Position numbers and translations under genes: made by a program. This document shows positions 43,523 to 51,518 of a DNA stretch of 64,000 bases, piece by piece; within the stretch, counting starts at the first letter, position 1; each line of letters starts with the position of its first letter. The notes beneath the pieces were generated by a model that ran no database searches, was not told the DNA's origin, and worked only from the letters and a program-made list of their open reading frames with translations. This DNA is from Anaerolineales bacterium (GTDB taxonomy: Bacteria > Chloroflexota > Anaerolineae > Anaerolineales > UBA4823), in the NCBI GenBank assembly GCA_016929095.1, contig JAFGJM010000041.1, forward strand, positions 1 through 64,000, in the 5' to 3' direction.

Positions 43523-44590
43523 TCATCCGTTTACTACAGTCTCATCCATTAAATAAGCAACAATCCATTTTGTTGTGGCGATCAAGGCATCCAGGTGAGT
43601 GCGTTCGTAATTATGTGAAGCGTCCACCCCAGGCCCAATCAAGGCAACCGCCACATCACCGCCGGCTCTCAGCAGCGCACTGGCGTCTGAACCGTAATAC
43701 GGGTAAATATCTACCTTATGCGGAATGTTGTGCTGGTCGGCAAGGTTGCGTAAATGTTGACTTAAACCATGGTGATACGGGCCAGAAGTATCCTTAACAC
43801 ATATCGAGGCGTGGTATTCATCCGAAGTCTGCCCTTCACCCACTGCCGCCATGTCCACGGCTATCATCTCTGCCATCTCGGGTGGGAAGCCGGCGGAAGC
43901 ACCATGCCCCACCTCTTCAAAATTGCTGATCAATAAAAGTGCCGTTTGAGCAGGCGTTATATTGGCATCGTGTAGCGCTTTTATGGCTGTCAACAGGCAA
44001 GCTACGCAGGCTTTATCATCCAGGTGACGCGATCTCACAAACTCATTATTGATTTCAACACGCGGATCAAAAGCCACATAATCACCTACCTCGATGCCTT
44101 GCGCCTGGGTCTCTTCCACTGAATTGACCCGTAAATCTAAGCGCACTTCCATCGTATCATTATCCCGCTTGATTTCATTGACATCATTATGGAATATATG
44201 TGCAGAGGCTTTTGTGAATAAAATCGAGCCGCGCACAGCCTTGCCCGAACGGGTGAATATGGTACAGCTTTCTCCCTCCACGGTATTCCAGGCAAAGCCG
44301 CCAATCTTTGATAATTTAAGCCTGCCGTTGGTTTTAATTTCTTTGACCATGGCGCCCAGTGTATCTACATGCGCGGAGATGCCACGCGGTGTATCTGAAC
44401 GAGCGCCTTTATATTTTGCCAATAATGCGCCTTTGCGGGTGTGCTCCAGCTCCAGCATGGGGAATTTTTTTAATGCTTTTTCTGTTAAATTTATAGCTTT
44501 ATGCGTGTACCCGGTAGGGCTGGGAGTATTGAGTAACTCTACCAGGAATTTGATTAAATATTTGGTATCGATCGGAGGAATTGGTATCAT
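43523..44590 (-). CDS. M42-family metallo-aminopeptidase/endoglucanase-like hydrolase
   Basis: 355 residues. The binuclear metal site and catalytic residues are seen as SAHVDTLGAMV (about 72-82), RHLDDKACVACLL (about 190), SNFEEVGHGASAGFP (Glu-Glu pair near 222) and VDMAAVGEG. The C-terminal GPGVDASHNYERTH supplies the last His ligand. Members are tetrahedral aminopeptidases; some were annotated as endoglucanases. AAAAGGT precedes the ATG by 8 bases. It follows the thioesterase gene by 35 bp. Confidence 0.9.
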   Translation of the reverse strand: MIPIPPIDTKYLIKFLVELLNTPSPTGYTHKAINLTEKALKKFPMLELEHTRKGALLAKYKGARSDTPRGISAHVDTLGAMVKEIKTNGRLKLSKIGGFAWNTVEGESCTIFTRSGKAVRGSILFTKASAHIFHNDVNEIKRDNDTMEVRLDLRVNSVEETQAQGIEVGDYVAFDPRVEINNEFVRSRHLDDKACVACLLTAIKALHDANITPAQTALLLISNFEEVGHGASAGFPPEMAEMIAVDMAAVGEGQTSDEYHASICVKDTSGPYHHGLSQHLRNLADQHNIPHKVDIYPYYGSDASALLRAGGDVAVALIGPGVDASHNYERTHLDALIATTKWIVAYLMDETVVNG

Positions 44591-44625
44591 TTTTATGACC
44601 TTTTATTGAATTTTTGTAATTTTCT

Positions 44626-45045
44626 TTATTCAAGGTTTTCGAATTCCAGTATTGCTTTACGCCATTTTTCAGGGATAGGGACGCTTTGCTGAGAGCGATA
44701 ATCAAATGCCACCAGCACAACGCGCCCGTTTGCGTATACTTGCCCGTCGCGGGCATTCTCTATCACCTGTTCGACATGCAGGCTTTTGTTGCCCAATTGT
44801 GCGATTCGTACACCCACCCGCACCGGCGTACCAAATTCGACCGGAGCGCGAAAGGTCAATTGCACATCTGCCATGATCACTCCCACATCCAGAAAGGAAC
44901 CGCTGTTCCACAATCCTAAATGCCGGGTATATTGAAGGCGCGCCTGTTCCATATATGTGAGATATTTCGCATTATTCAAATGGCCTTGGGGGTCTAAATC
45001 GCCATAACGCACTTCAATGGGATGATAAAATTTGAAATTTGCCAT
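44626..45045 (-). CDS. Acyl-CoA thioesterase of the 4HBT hot-dog family
   Basis: 139 residues from MANFKFYHPIEVRYGDLD. The frame extends 61 codons upstream across the divergent promoter and into the neighbour, so the ATG at 45045 is chosen. The catalytic motif DLDPQGHLNNAKYLTYMEQA is that of YbgC/4-hydroxybenzoyl-CoA thioesterases. The start has TATAAT 6 bases ahead and no ribosome binding site. Cotranscription with the M42 peptidase and perhaps pcm is likely. Confidence 0.9.
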   Translation of the reverse strand: MANFKFYHPIEVRYGDLDPQGHLNNAKYLTYMEQARLQYTRHLGLWNSGSFLDVGVIMADVQLTFRAPVEFGTPVRVGVRIAQLGNKSLHVEQVIENARDGQVYANGRVVLVAFDYRSQQSVPIPEKWRKAILEFENLE

Positions 45046-45051
45046 AATCCG

Positions 45052-45088
45052 ATTATACACAAGTAAGCCAAGTTGTGTGCGGTATAAT
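45052..45088. promoter_or_regulatory. Bidirectional promoter with two -10 boxes, both leaderless
   Basis: TATAAT at 45083-45088 (plus) lies 7 bases before the ATG at 45096; TATAAT at 45057-45052 (minus) lies 6 bases before the ATG at 45045. Between them ACACAA (45057-45062) and TTGTGT (45073-45078) form an inverted repeat. The whole spacer between the two start codons is only 50 bp. No -35 hexamer is convincing. Confidence 0.55.
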
Positions 45089-45095
45089 GGGGCGC

Positions 45096-46211
45096 ATGGA
45101 AAATCAAAATTTAGACGATACAATGCCAACCCCCACGTCGGAAATTCCTCCCGATCATCCGGGGTTCGATGAGACGATGCCTGTAGCAACAATGCCTGCC
45201 ATTCCTCCCAAACGAGGGAAAAAATCACCTATGCGTCTGGTTGTTCTTTTAGGAATTGCCGGTTTGGTATTGGCGGCTCTGGTAAGCGCTTTTGGCGGAT
45301 ACCGCGCGGGTATTTCTGCCCGTACGAATGCTCAAGCAACTCAGGTTGCCGGTACATTACAACAACAATACGATTTAGCAATGCAGGAAATCCAGGAGGA
45401 AAATTACGAGCGCGCTCGGCAACGCCTGGAATATATCGTCCAGGCTGATCCCTCTTTTCCTGGCGTGACCGAAAAATTAGCTGAAGTGATCATGCAGTTG
45501 TCGATTACTGCCACGCCAACCTTTACACCGACACCCGAGATGACCCCCACCCCGGATTTGCGAGGCGCCGAAGAATTATATTCTCAGGCGCAGCAATATC
45601 TCTACAACAGCGATTGGACAAATGCCATCGATACTGCTCTGATCCTGCGAAAAAACAATATCGATTACCAGCCCGTGTTGGTCGATGATATTATCTACAC
45701 CGCGCTGCTCAACCGCGGCAAAGATAAAATCTTGAAACAACTCGATTTGGAAGGCGGCATATACGATCTGACCCTGGCTGAGCGTTTTGGTCCGCTGGAT
45801 GCAGAATCACAATCCTATTTGACCTTTTCCCGCTTGTACATCACTGGCGCCAGCTTCTGGGAATTGGATTGGGGGCAGGCGGTATATTACTTCGCACAGG
45901 TTGCACCCTCATTACCCAATCTCACCGACAACTCGGGGTATTCCGCCAATGAACGGTATCGTTTGGCGCTTATTAAATATGGTGACCAATTGGCCAATAA
46001 AAAAGAATGGTGTCAGGCAGCCGATCAATACGCCATAGCTATCTCGCTGGGTACTTCCAGCGCTGAAGTTACCGATAGTTTTAACAACGCTCAGCAAAAA
46101 TGTGGTGGTCCTGCCCAATCGACAGAATCCTCCGATGCCACCACCGAAACAGCCACAGAAGAACCGGCTGCTGAAGAACCACAACCAACCTCCGAAGTTC
46201 CCACTCCGTGA
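45096..46211 (+). CDS. Membrane-anchored TPR-like protein with Thr/Pro linker
   Basis: 371 residues from the ATG at 45096; an upstream GTG at 45075 lies inside the promoter. Residues 1-45 are an acidic/Pro-rich cytoplasmic part. One membrane helix (about 48-72) follows, then a TPR-like helical region (LAMQEIQEENYERARQRLEY), a spacer TATPTFTPTPEMTPTPDL, and more TPR-like repeats to about residue 335, ending in a Thr/Glu/Pro tail. It probably serves as an envelope scaffold; no enzyme motif. Monocistronic. Confidence 0.7.
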   Translation: MENQNLDDTMPTPTSEIPPDHPGFDETMPVATMPAIPPKRGKKSPMRLVVLLGIAGLVLAALVSAFGGYRAGISARTNAQATQVAGTLQQQYDLAMQEIQEENYERARQRLEYIVQADPSFPGVTEKLAEVIMQLSITATPTFTPTPEMTPTPDLRGAEELYSQAQQYLYNSDWTNAIDTALILRKNNIDYQPVLVDDIIYTALLNRGKDKILKQLDLEGGIYDLTLAERFGPLDAESQSYLTFSRLYITGASFWELDWGQAVYYFAQVAPSLPNLTDNSGYSANERYRLALIKYGDQLANKKEWCQAADQYAIAISLGTSSAEVTDSFNNAQQKCGGPAQSTESSDATTETATEEPAAEEPQPTSEVPTP

Positions 46212-46401
46212 CCGTGCCTTTTGGGATGTCATAAGATGCGCAAAAAAGCCGTATGAAATCGTTAGAGGCAAATGCTTTGTGATATCCGTTTAAAAGCCAG
46301 TTATGGAAAAACCTGTTATATGCCGTTTTGGCATTGGTTCGTTTTCTTGTATTTATCATAAATATTGCCAGGCATTAACAGGAACATAAAGGAGTATCAA
46401 A

Positions 46402-47121
46402 ATGATCATAAAAAAACTCGTCATAAGGGTTTTTACACTTTCACTATTGTTGGCGTTTTTTACTCAGGGATGCAGCCTTTTTCCTCAATCCCCTACCAGC
46501 ACGCCGACACTTACCCCCAGCCCTTTACCGACTGACACATTAGTCCCAACTGAGATACCTGTTCCAACCGACACACTTGTACCTCCCACTTCGAGCCTGC
46601 CTACCGAAACCATGACACCCCTCCCGGTAGCTACAGAAGCGCCTGTTGTGGAAACACCTACCGAGACGCCCCAAAGCGTTTCATTAAGTCGCTGCTATGG
46701 GCTTCACGGTAGGCTGGAAGTTCGAATTGTGGTTGCTGAGGCAGCCGCCGTTGGCATGAAACCCTTTACCATTGGTGAAATCCCATTTTATGTAACCACG
46801 GAGTATGCCCCGTATCGTATCCAGGGAAAATCCAAGCTCGTCTATAAACAAAAAAACGAAGAAGATTGGGGCACTTATAAGGGTGATGTTAATCTAATGG
46901 GCAGCGTTACCGGCCAATGTGTAGCCGGAGAAAATGACGTCGAATTGCGATTAAACATTTCGATGAGCGGCAGCCAAGTGGTGGTCGTTAGATCGAAAGG
47001 CTATAACAAACAATTCCCCTGGTCGGGCGGGGTGAATATTCCCTTAACCTTTGGCCTTATGGAAGGTTATACCATGTCGGACGAGGGTTATGTTTTTGTT
47101 TTACACAAAGGTGTGGAGTAA
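46402..47121 (+). CDS. Lipoprotein with Thr/Pro-rich linker and beta domain
   Basis: 239 residues. A lipoprotein signal ends in FFTQGC (lipobox, Cys24). Residues 30-92 are a Thr/Pro/Val repeat (PTDTLVPTEIPVPTDTLVPP and similar). The rest is a beta-rich domain (GRLEVRIVVAEAAAVG, IPLTFGLMEGYTMSDEG) with two Cys that may pair. AAGGAG precedes the ATG. Extracellular, membrane-tethered; function unknown. Thr/Pro linkers of this kind recur in the RodZ-like and TPR proteins of this window. Confidence 0.7.
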   Translation: MIIKKLVIRVFTLSLLLAFFTQGCSLFPQSPTSTPTLTPSPLPTDTLVPTEIPVPTDTLVPPTSSLPTETMTPLPVATEAPVVETPTETPQSVSLSRCYGLHGRLEVRIVVAEAAAVGMKPFTIGEIPFYVTTEYAPYRIQGKSKLVYKQKNEEDWGTYKGDVNLMGSVTGQCVAGENDVELRLNISMSGSQVVVVRSKGYNKQFPWSGGVNIPLTFGLMEGYTMSDEGYVFVLHKGVE

Positions 47122-47213
47122 CAACCCATCTGCGTTAAACGCATGCTGTACTCTGGCAACCCTGAGGAAAAGAAAACCATATCCTCTTCACTATTAACCG
47201 TTTACTTAATGCC

Positions 47214-48464
47214 ATGCTTATCCATTCTGCTTCCCAATTGATCACGATTGCCGGTGCACCGCAGCGCGGCGCTGAATTAGGTCGCTTGGGTGTTATTGAG
47301 GACGGCGCAGTACTGATAAAAGGCGATACTATCGCCGATGTGGGATCCTCTCAGGCATTACGCACCCAATACCCGGATGAATCTACATTAGATATCAGCG
47401 GGCGGGTAGTCATGCCCGGATTCGTTGACCCACACACGCATGCGATTTGGGCGGGCGACCGTTCCGCCGAGTTCGAAATGCGCCTGCAAGGAAAAAGCTA
47501 CATGGAAATCATGGCTGCTGGCGGCGGGATTGCCTCTACGGTACGGGCAACTCGGGCGGCTTCCCTTAAAGTACTTATGAATGAAACCCGCCAGCGTTTA
47601 CAGCGTATGTTCAGTCACGGTACCACCACCGCAGAAGTTAAAACGGGGTATGGGTTGCATAGCGCTGCCGAACTGCGGATGCTGCTGGCTTTGTTGCGAT
47701 TGGATTTAGAAGGACCCTTGGAAATCGCCGCCACCTTTCTGGGCGCCCACGCTGTAGCCCCTGAATATCAAGGCCGGACAGATGATTATGTGACGTTGGT
47801 ATGTGATACCATGCTCCCCTTAGTTAAAGGTTGGTGGCACAACCATGCTCCTTTTCATTGTTATCCCTTTGTAGATGTTTTCTGTGAAAAAGGGGTATTT
47901 GATTTAGACCAATCCCGCCGGATACTGGAGGCTTCCGCCAGACTGGGATTTCCGTTGAAGATCCATGCCGATGAATTTGCCAATATCGGCGGGGCAAGCC
48001 TGGCGGTTGCATTAAATGCCATTTCTGCCGATCATCTGGTAGCTACCTCTGCAGAAGATATCCAGATGCTGGCGCAAAGTAATACCGTCGCTGTGGCGCT
48101 GCCATGCACCCCCTTCGGGCTGGCAGAATCTCATTACACCCCGGCGCGTGAAATCCTGGAGGCGGGCGGTTTGCTGGCGATCGCCACTGACCTGAACCCG
48201 GGAACTGCCTGGTGTGAGAGTATGCAATTTGCTATTGCCCTGGCATGCCGCTATCTTCATTTGACGCCGGCTCAAGCCATTGCTGCGGCAACCATTAATG
48301 CCGCCGCAGCGATTGACCGCAGCGACCGAATCGGGTCTCTGGAACCCGGCAAACAAGCCGACCTGATCGTCCTGGATATCCCCGATTACCGTCACCTGGG
48401 TTATCGCTTTGGCACGAACCTGGTGCAGACGGTCATCAAAAAAGGACGCATATACCCGATTTAA
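47214..48464 (+). CDS. hutI: Imidazolonepropionase
   Basis: 416 residues of the amidohydrolase superfamily. The metal motif is DPHTHAIWAG (about 72-81); substrate and metal sites include HGTTTAEVKTGYGLH, KIHADEFANIGG, SADHLVATS and ATDLNPGTAW, all HutI signatures. The enzyme hydrolyses 4-imidazolone-5-propionate to N-formimino-glutamate in histidine breakdown. No hutH, hutU or hutG is in the window. The next gene starts 8 bp on. Confidence 0.93.
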   Translation: MLIHSASQLITIAGAPQRGAELGRLGVIEDGAVLIKGDTIADVGSSQALRTQYPDESTLDISGRVVMPGFVDPHTHAIWAGDRSAEFEMRLQGKSYMEIMAAGGGIASTVRATRAASLKVLMNETRQRLQRMFSHGTTTAEVKTGYGLHSAAELRMLLALLRLDLEGPLEIAATFLGAHAVAPEYQGRTDDYVTLVCDTMLPLVKGWWHNHAPFHCYPFVDVFCEKGVFDLDQSRRILEASARLGFPLKIHADEFANIGGASLAVALNAISADHLVATSAEDIQMLAQSNTVAVALPCTPFGLAESHYTPAREILEAGGLLAIATDLNPGTAWCESMQFAIALACRYLHLTPAQAIAAATINAAAAIDRSDRIGSLEPGKQADLIVLDIPDYRHLGYRFGTNLVQTVIKKGRIYPI

Positions 48465-48472
48465 CCAGCCTT

Positions 48473-49159
48473 ATGCCGACGATCGAACAAGCCCGAACCT
48501 GGTATCCCTACGATCCCGTGCATGGTTTCGACCATGTGCTGCGCGTTTATTCTCTGGCAGAGAAACTTGCTCAAGAGGAAGGCGCGGATCTCGAGATCGT
48601 CAGGGCTGCGGTGTTGTTTCATGATGTAGAGAGCTATCAGCCGTCAGCTATCAGCCCTCAGTTAAAAGAAGGCAAGCAGAGAGTGGTGAGGAGTGAGGGG
48701 GAATACAAGCCTGGTAAACGCAAAAATCATCATCTCAGTGCAGCGGAGTTTGCAGCCCAGAGCTTGCGCCTCGAAGGCTGGGAAGAAAAGCGGATCGAAG
48801 CGGTTTGCCATTGCATCAGGGCTCACCGCTTCCGCGACCAGCGTGAACAACCTCAGACTATAGAAGCCCAGGTAGTTTTCGATGCCGATAAACTGGATGC
48901 CATCGGCGCCACTGGCGTCGCCCGCGCCATCGCCTACGCCACCCGCGCTGAAATGCCTGCCTATACAGCGCCCTCGAAACAGTTTATCCAAACAGGAAAG
49001 CTGGAACCTGGCGAACCGCACAGTGCTTATCATGAACATATCTATAAATTATTGAAAATCAAAGACCGCCTGTTCACCCCCGCCGGGCGGCGCATGGCAG
49101 AAGAACGCCACCGCTTCATGTGCGAATACTTCGACCGCCTGGCGGAGGAATGCGAATAG
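48473..49159 (+). CDS. HD-domain phosphohydrolase with repeat-encoded insertion
   Basis: 228 residues. HD hydrolase residues: HGFDHVLRVY (His17, His21), LFHDVE (His50-Asp51), CIRAHRFRD and FDADKLDAIGATG. The family acts on nucleotides or phosphoesters. Residues about 53-85 form an insertion between the HD pair and the next helix, encoded by 48631-48720, which contains CTATCAGCCGTCAGCTATCA and a GAGTGGTGAGGAGTGAGGGG run like the intergenic repeats of this window. It is in frame and may be tolerated in a surface loop. It probably shares an operon with hutI. Confidence 0.8.
   Translation: MPTIEQARTWYPYDPVHGFDHVLRVYSLAEKLAQEEGADLEIVRAAVLFHDVESYQPSAISPQLKEGKQRVVRSEGEYKPGKRKNHHLSAAEFAAQSLRLEGWEEKRIEAVCHCIRAHRFRDQREQPQTIEAQVVFDADKLDAIGATGVARAIAYATRAEMPAYTAPSKQFIQTGKLEPGEPHSAYHEHIYKLLKIKDRLFTPAGRRMAEERHRFMCEYFDRLAEECE
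48631..48720. repeat. Spacer-type repeat inside the HD-protein gene
   Basis: Near-tandem CTATCAGCCGTCAG words followed by a purine-rich GAGAGTGGTGAGGAGTG run. Similar wording is found in spacers at 25680-25720 and 36985-37035. Confidence 0.5.
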
Positions 49160-49243
49160 GTTCGCGATCAGTAGATTCCATTTTATTTGGGCATATTGAA
49201 TTCTCCCTTTTATATTTGTATACCCCAATTGCTCCAACTAACT

Positions 49244-49249
49244 TATAAT
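49244..49249 (+). promoter_or_regulatory. Possible -10 box upstream of the inositol monophosphatase gene
   Basis: TATAAT 41 bases before the ATG at 49291, in an A/T-rich spacer. No convincing -35 at the right distance. Confidence 0.3.
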
Positions 49250-49290
49250 AAAACTTCGTGCATTATTATTTACTTTATCGGAATTAACTT

Positions 49291-50085
49291 ATGTCACCAT
49301 CCCTATTAGACCTTGAAACTCTGGCTCGTTCAGCCGGAGAGATCCTTCGCAACGGCTTTGAGCCGCGCCCGGGTTATGGCCACCGCATCGACATCGAACA
49401 CAAAGGCGAAATCGATCTGGTCACCGAGATCGACCGCCAATCCGAACAATATATTATTGGCGAAATCAAGCGCCGCTTCCCCAATCACGGCATTTATGCC
49501 GAGGAAAGCGGCAACAACAGCGACGGTCAGCACAGCATCTGGTACATCGACCCGTTGGACGGCACCATCAATTACGCCCACGGCGTGCCTATCTTCTCCG
49601 TTTCCATCGCCTATACAGAAAACGGCGAATTACTTCTGGCGGTCGTGTATGACCCAATGCAAGACGAATGCTTCACCGCTCAAAAAGGGCAGGCTGCATG
49701 GATGAATGGCAAGCCCATTCACGTTTCTAGTCAAAATAAACTGCTGGATTCCTTACTGGTAACCGGATTTCCGTACGATGTGCGCACCAATCCGGATAAT
49801 AACTTCGATAATCACGCCCGATTGATGAAGTCGACCCAGGGTGTGCGCCGCCTCGGTTCGGCTGCCCTCGATTTGGCGTATGTGGCTTCCGGACGGTTTG
49901 ACGGTTTTTGGGAATTACAGATCGAGCCCTACGATATTGCCGCCGGAGCGCTGATTGCTCGTGAAGCCGGCGCGGTTGTTACGGGCGCGTTGGGACTCCC
50001 GCTAAAGATGGGCAAAGCTATGTCCATCCTGGCTGCCAATCCCCAATTACACCCTCAAATATTAGCGGTGATCAATGATAAATAA
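49291..50085 (+). CDS. Inositol-1-monophosphatase family protein
   Basis: 264 residues, standard length. Motifs: LVTEIDRQSEQYI, the metal-binding AEES, YIDPLDGTINYAHG (about 87-100) and IEPYDIAAGALIAREAG near the end. It removes phosphate from inositol-1-phosphate or related sugars; in Anaerolineae a role in inositol lipid or general phosphatase function is possible. No partner synthase nearby. It is a distant relative of the 34430 gene. Confidence 0.92.
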   Translation: MSPSLLDLETLARSAGEILRNGFEPRPGYGHRIDIEHKGEIDLVTEIDRQSEQYIIGEIKRRFPNHGIYAEESGNNSDGQHSIWYIDPLDGTINYAHGVPIFSVSIAYTENGELLLAVVYDPMQDECFTAQKGQAAWMNGKPIHVSSQNKLLDSLLVTGFPYDVRTNPDNNFDNHARLMKSTQGVRRLGSAALDLAYVASGRFDGFWELQIEPYDIAAGALIAREAGAVVTGALGLPLKMGKAMSILAANPQLHPQILAVINDK

Positions 50086-50095
50086 ACAGGTTGAA

Positions 50096-50180
50096 AAGGA
50101 TTATCAGGATAAAATGGATTAAGATATATTTTTATCTTTTCTAACCTGCCCATCCTGGGTATCCTGTTTCATCTTTCTTT
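50096..50180. repeat. Spacer repeat with ATTATCAGGATAAAA / TATCCTG words
   Basis: GGATTATCAGGATAAAATGG and, 40-60 bases on, CATCCTGGGTATCCTG form loosely inverted copies. Same style as other spacer repeats. No coding content. Confidence 0.45.
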
Positions 50181-50231
50181 CGATTTTGATAAATTCCACG
50201 ATCTAAACCAGAATCATCAACCCGAAAAGGG

Positions 50232-50237
50232 TATAAT
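50232..50237 (+). promoter_or_regulatory. Possible -10 box of the nucleotidyltransferase gene
   Basis: TATAAT 43 bases before the ATG at 50281, after GGG. No clear -35. Confidence 0.3.
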
Positions 50238-50280
50238 AAAAACAAAATTCTAGCTACTCTCTGGGAATTTTCTCTAAAAT

Positions 50281-51291
50281 ATGAAACAACCAATAAAAAT
50301 CGTCATCCCAATGGCAGGGTTAGGCACCCGTTTGCGCCCGCTTACCTGGAGCGTTCCAAAACAATTGCTCAATGTGGCAGGCAAGTCGGTGCTGGATCAT
50401 GTTTTGAATACATTCTGTACATTACCCGACCCCCAAAATATTGAATTGATCAACATCGTGGGATATCTGGGTGGTCAAATTGAAGCGCATATAAAAGAAC
50501 ACTACCCGCAAATTATTTCCCACTATATCGTTCAAGATGACCCGCTTGGGCAATCGCACGCCATCTATCTGGCGCGCCAATACATCAAGGGACCTATGCT
50601 GGTGGTTTTTGCCGATACACTCATCGAAACCGATCTCTCTTTCCTGGCAAACAACTCGGTCGAAGCCGTTGCCTGGGTAAAACCCGTACCCGATCCGCGC
50701 CGGTTTGGTGTGGCAGAATTGGGCGATAATGGATATGTGCGGCGCCTGGTCGAAAAACCTGATAACATTGAAAACAATCTGGCTCTGGTAGGATTTTATT
50801 ATTTCAGAAATGGTGAAGCGCTTGTTTCTGCCATAGAGGAACAAATGTCGCGCGATGTTATGACCAAAGGGGAATATTTCCTGGCTGATGCTATCAATAT
50901 CATGCTGGAAAATGGCTTGTGCATGAACACCAATGCCGTGGATGTATGGCTGGATACCGGCACCCCGGAAGCTTTACTCGAAACCAATTGTTATTTATTA
51001 GACCATGGTATGGATAACTCCTCTGAAGCACGCCAGCGCAAGGGGGTTGTCGTCATTCCCCCGGTATTCATTCACCCTACGGCAGAGGTATATAACTCTG
51101 TAATCGGACCTTTCACCTCCCTGGGGGCGAGTTGTAAAGTAAATAGCAGTATCATACGCAATACCATTCTGGGAGATGCCGCTGAAGTCAGCGATGTGAT
51201 CCTGGAAGGCTCACTGGTCGGGCGCCGGGCGTTTATCTCACGCCGCGCTGGTAAGATCAACGCCGGGGATCACACGATGGTGGTTTTATAG
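50281..51291 (+). CDS. Sugar-1-phosphate nucleotidyltransferase with left-handed beta-helix
   Basis: 336 residues. The N-terminal pyrophosphorylase domain has MAGLGTRLRPLTWSVPKQLL (nucleotide loop), FADTLIE (metal Asp) and VEKPDN. Residues about 255-330 are hexapeptide repeats (VFIHPTAEVYNSVIGPFTSL onward). The layout fits glucose-1-phosphate thymidylyl/uridylyl-transferases of long type. It makes an NDP-sugar for glycan synthesis. The next small gene starts 2 bp after the stop. Confidence 0.88.
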   Translation: MKQPIKIVIPMAGLGTRLRPLTWSVPKQLLNVAGKSVLDHVLNTFCTLPDPQNIELINIVGYLGGQIEAHIKEHYPQIISHYIVQDDPLGQSHAIYLARQYIKGPMLVVFADTLIETDLSFLANNSVEAVAWVKPVPDPRRFGVAELGDNGYVRRLVEKPDNIENNLALVGFYYFRNGEALVSAIEEQMSRDVMTKGEYFLADAINIMLENGLCMNTNAVDVWLDTGTPEALLETNCYLLDHGMDNSSEARQRKGVVVIPPVFIHPTAEVYNSVIGPFTSLGASCKVNSSIIRNTILGDAAEVSDVILEGSLVGRRAFISRRAGKINAGDHTMVVL

Positions 51292-51293
51292 AA

Positions 51294-51506
51294 ATGCCCG
51301 GGTTGGTGGAATGTCGTTCAAATTTTGAGTATGCCGAACGGCCGACCGCTTTATATTGGGAAGAACAGCGCCTGATGGTAGACAAAATCATCCTGAGTTG
51401 GCGGGCTCCGGATGGAAAATATTTTCGCGTTCAAACTGCCGATGGGCAGGTTTTCGAACTGTTTTACGACGATTTGTTTAATGATTGGCACATTAGATCT
51501 ATCTAA
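51294..51506 (+). CDS. Small conserved protein (DUF6504-like)
   Basis: 70 residues: EYAERPTALYWEEQRLMVDK, ILSWRAPDGKYFRVQTADGQ and VFELFYDDLFNDWHI. This compact beta pattern is one I recall from small proteins of the DUF6504 type in Chloroflexota and Actinobacteria; the name is tentative. It lies between the nucleotidyltransferase and the aminotransferase, 2 and 12 bp from them, so it is likely translated from the same mRNA. Confidence 0.7.
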   Translation: MPGLVECRSNFEYAERPTALYWEEQRLMVDKIILSWRAPDGKYFRVQTADGQVFELFYDDLFNDWHIRSI

Positions 51507-51518
51507 ACAGGAGATATC

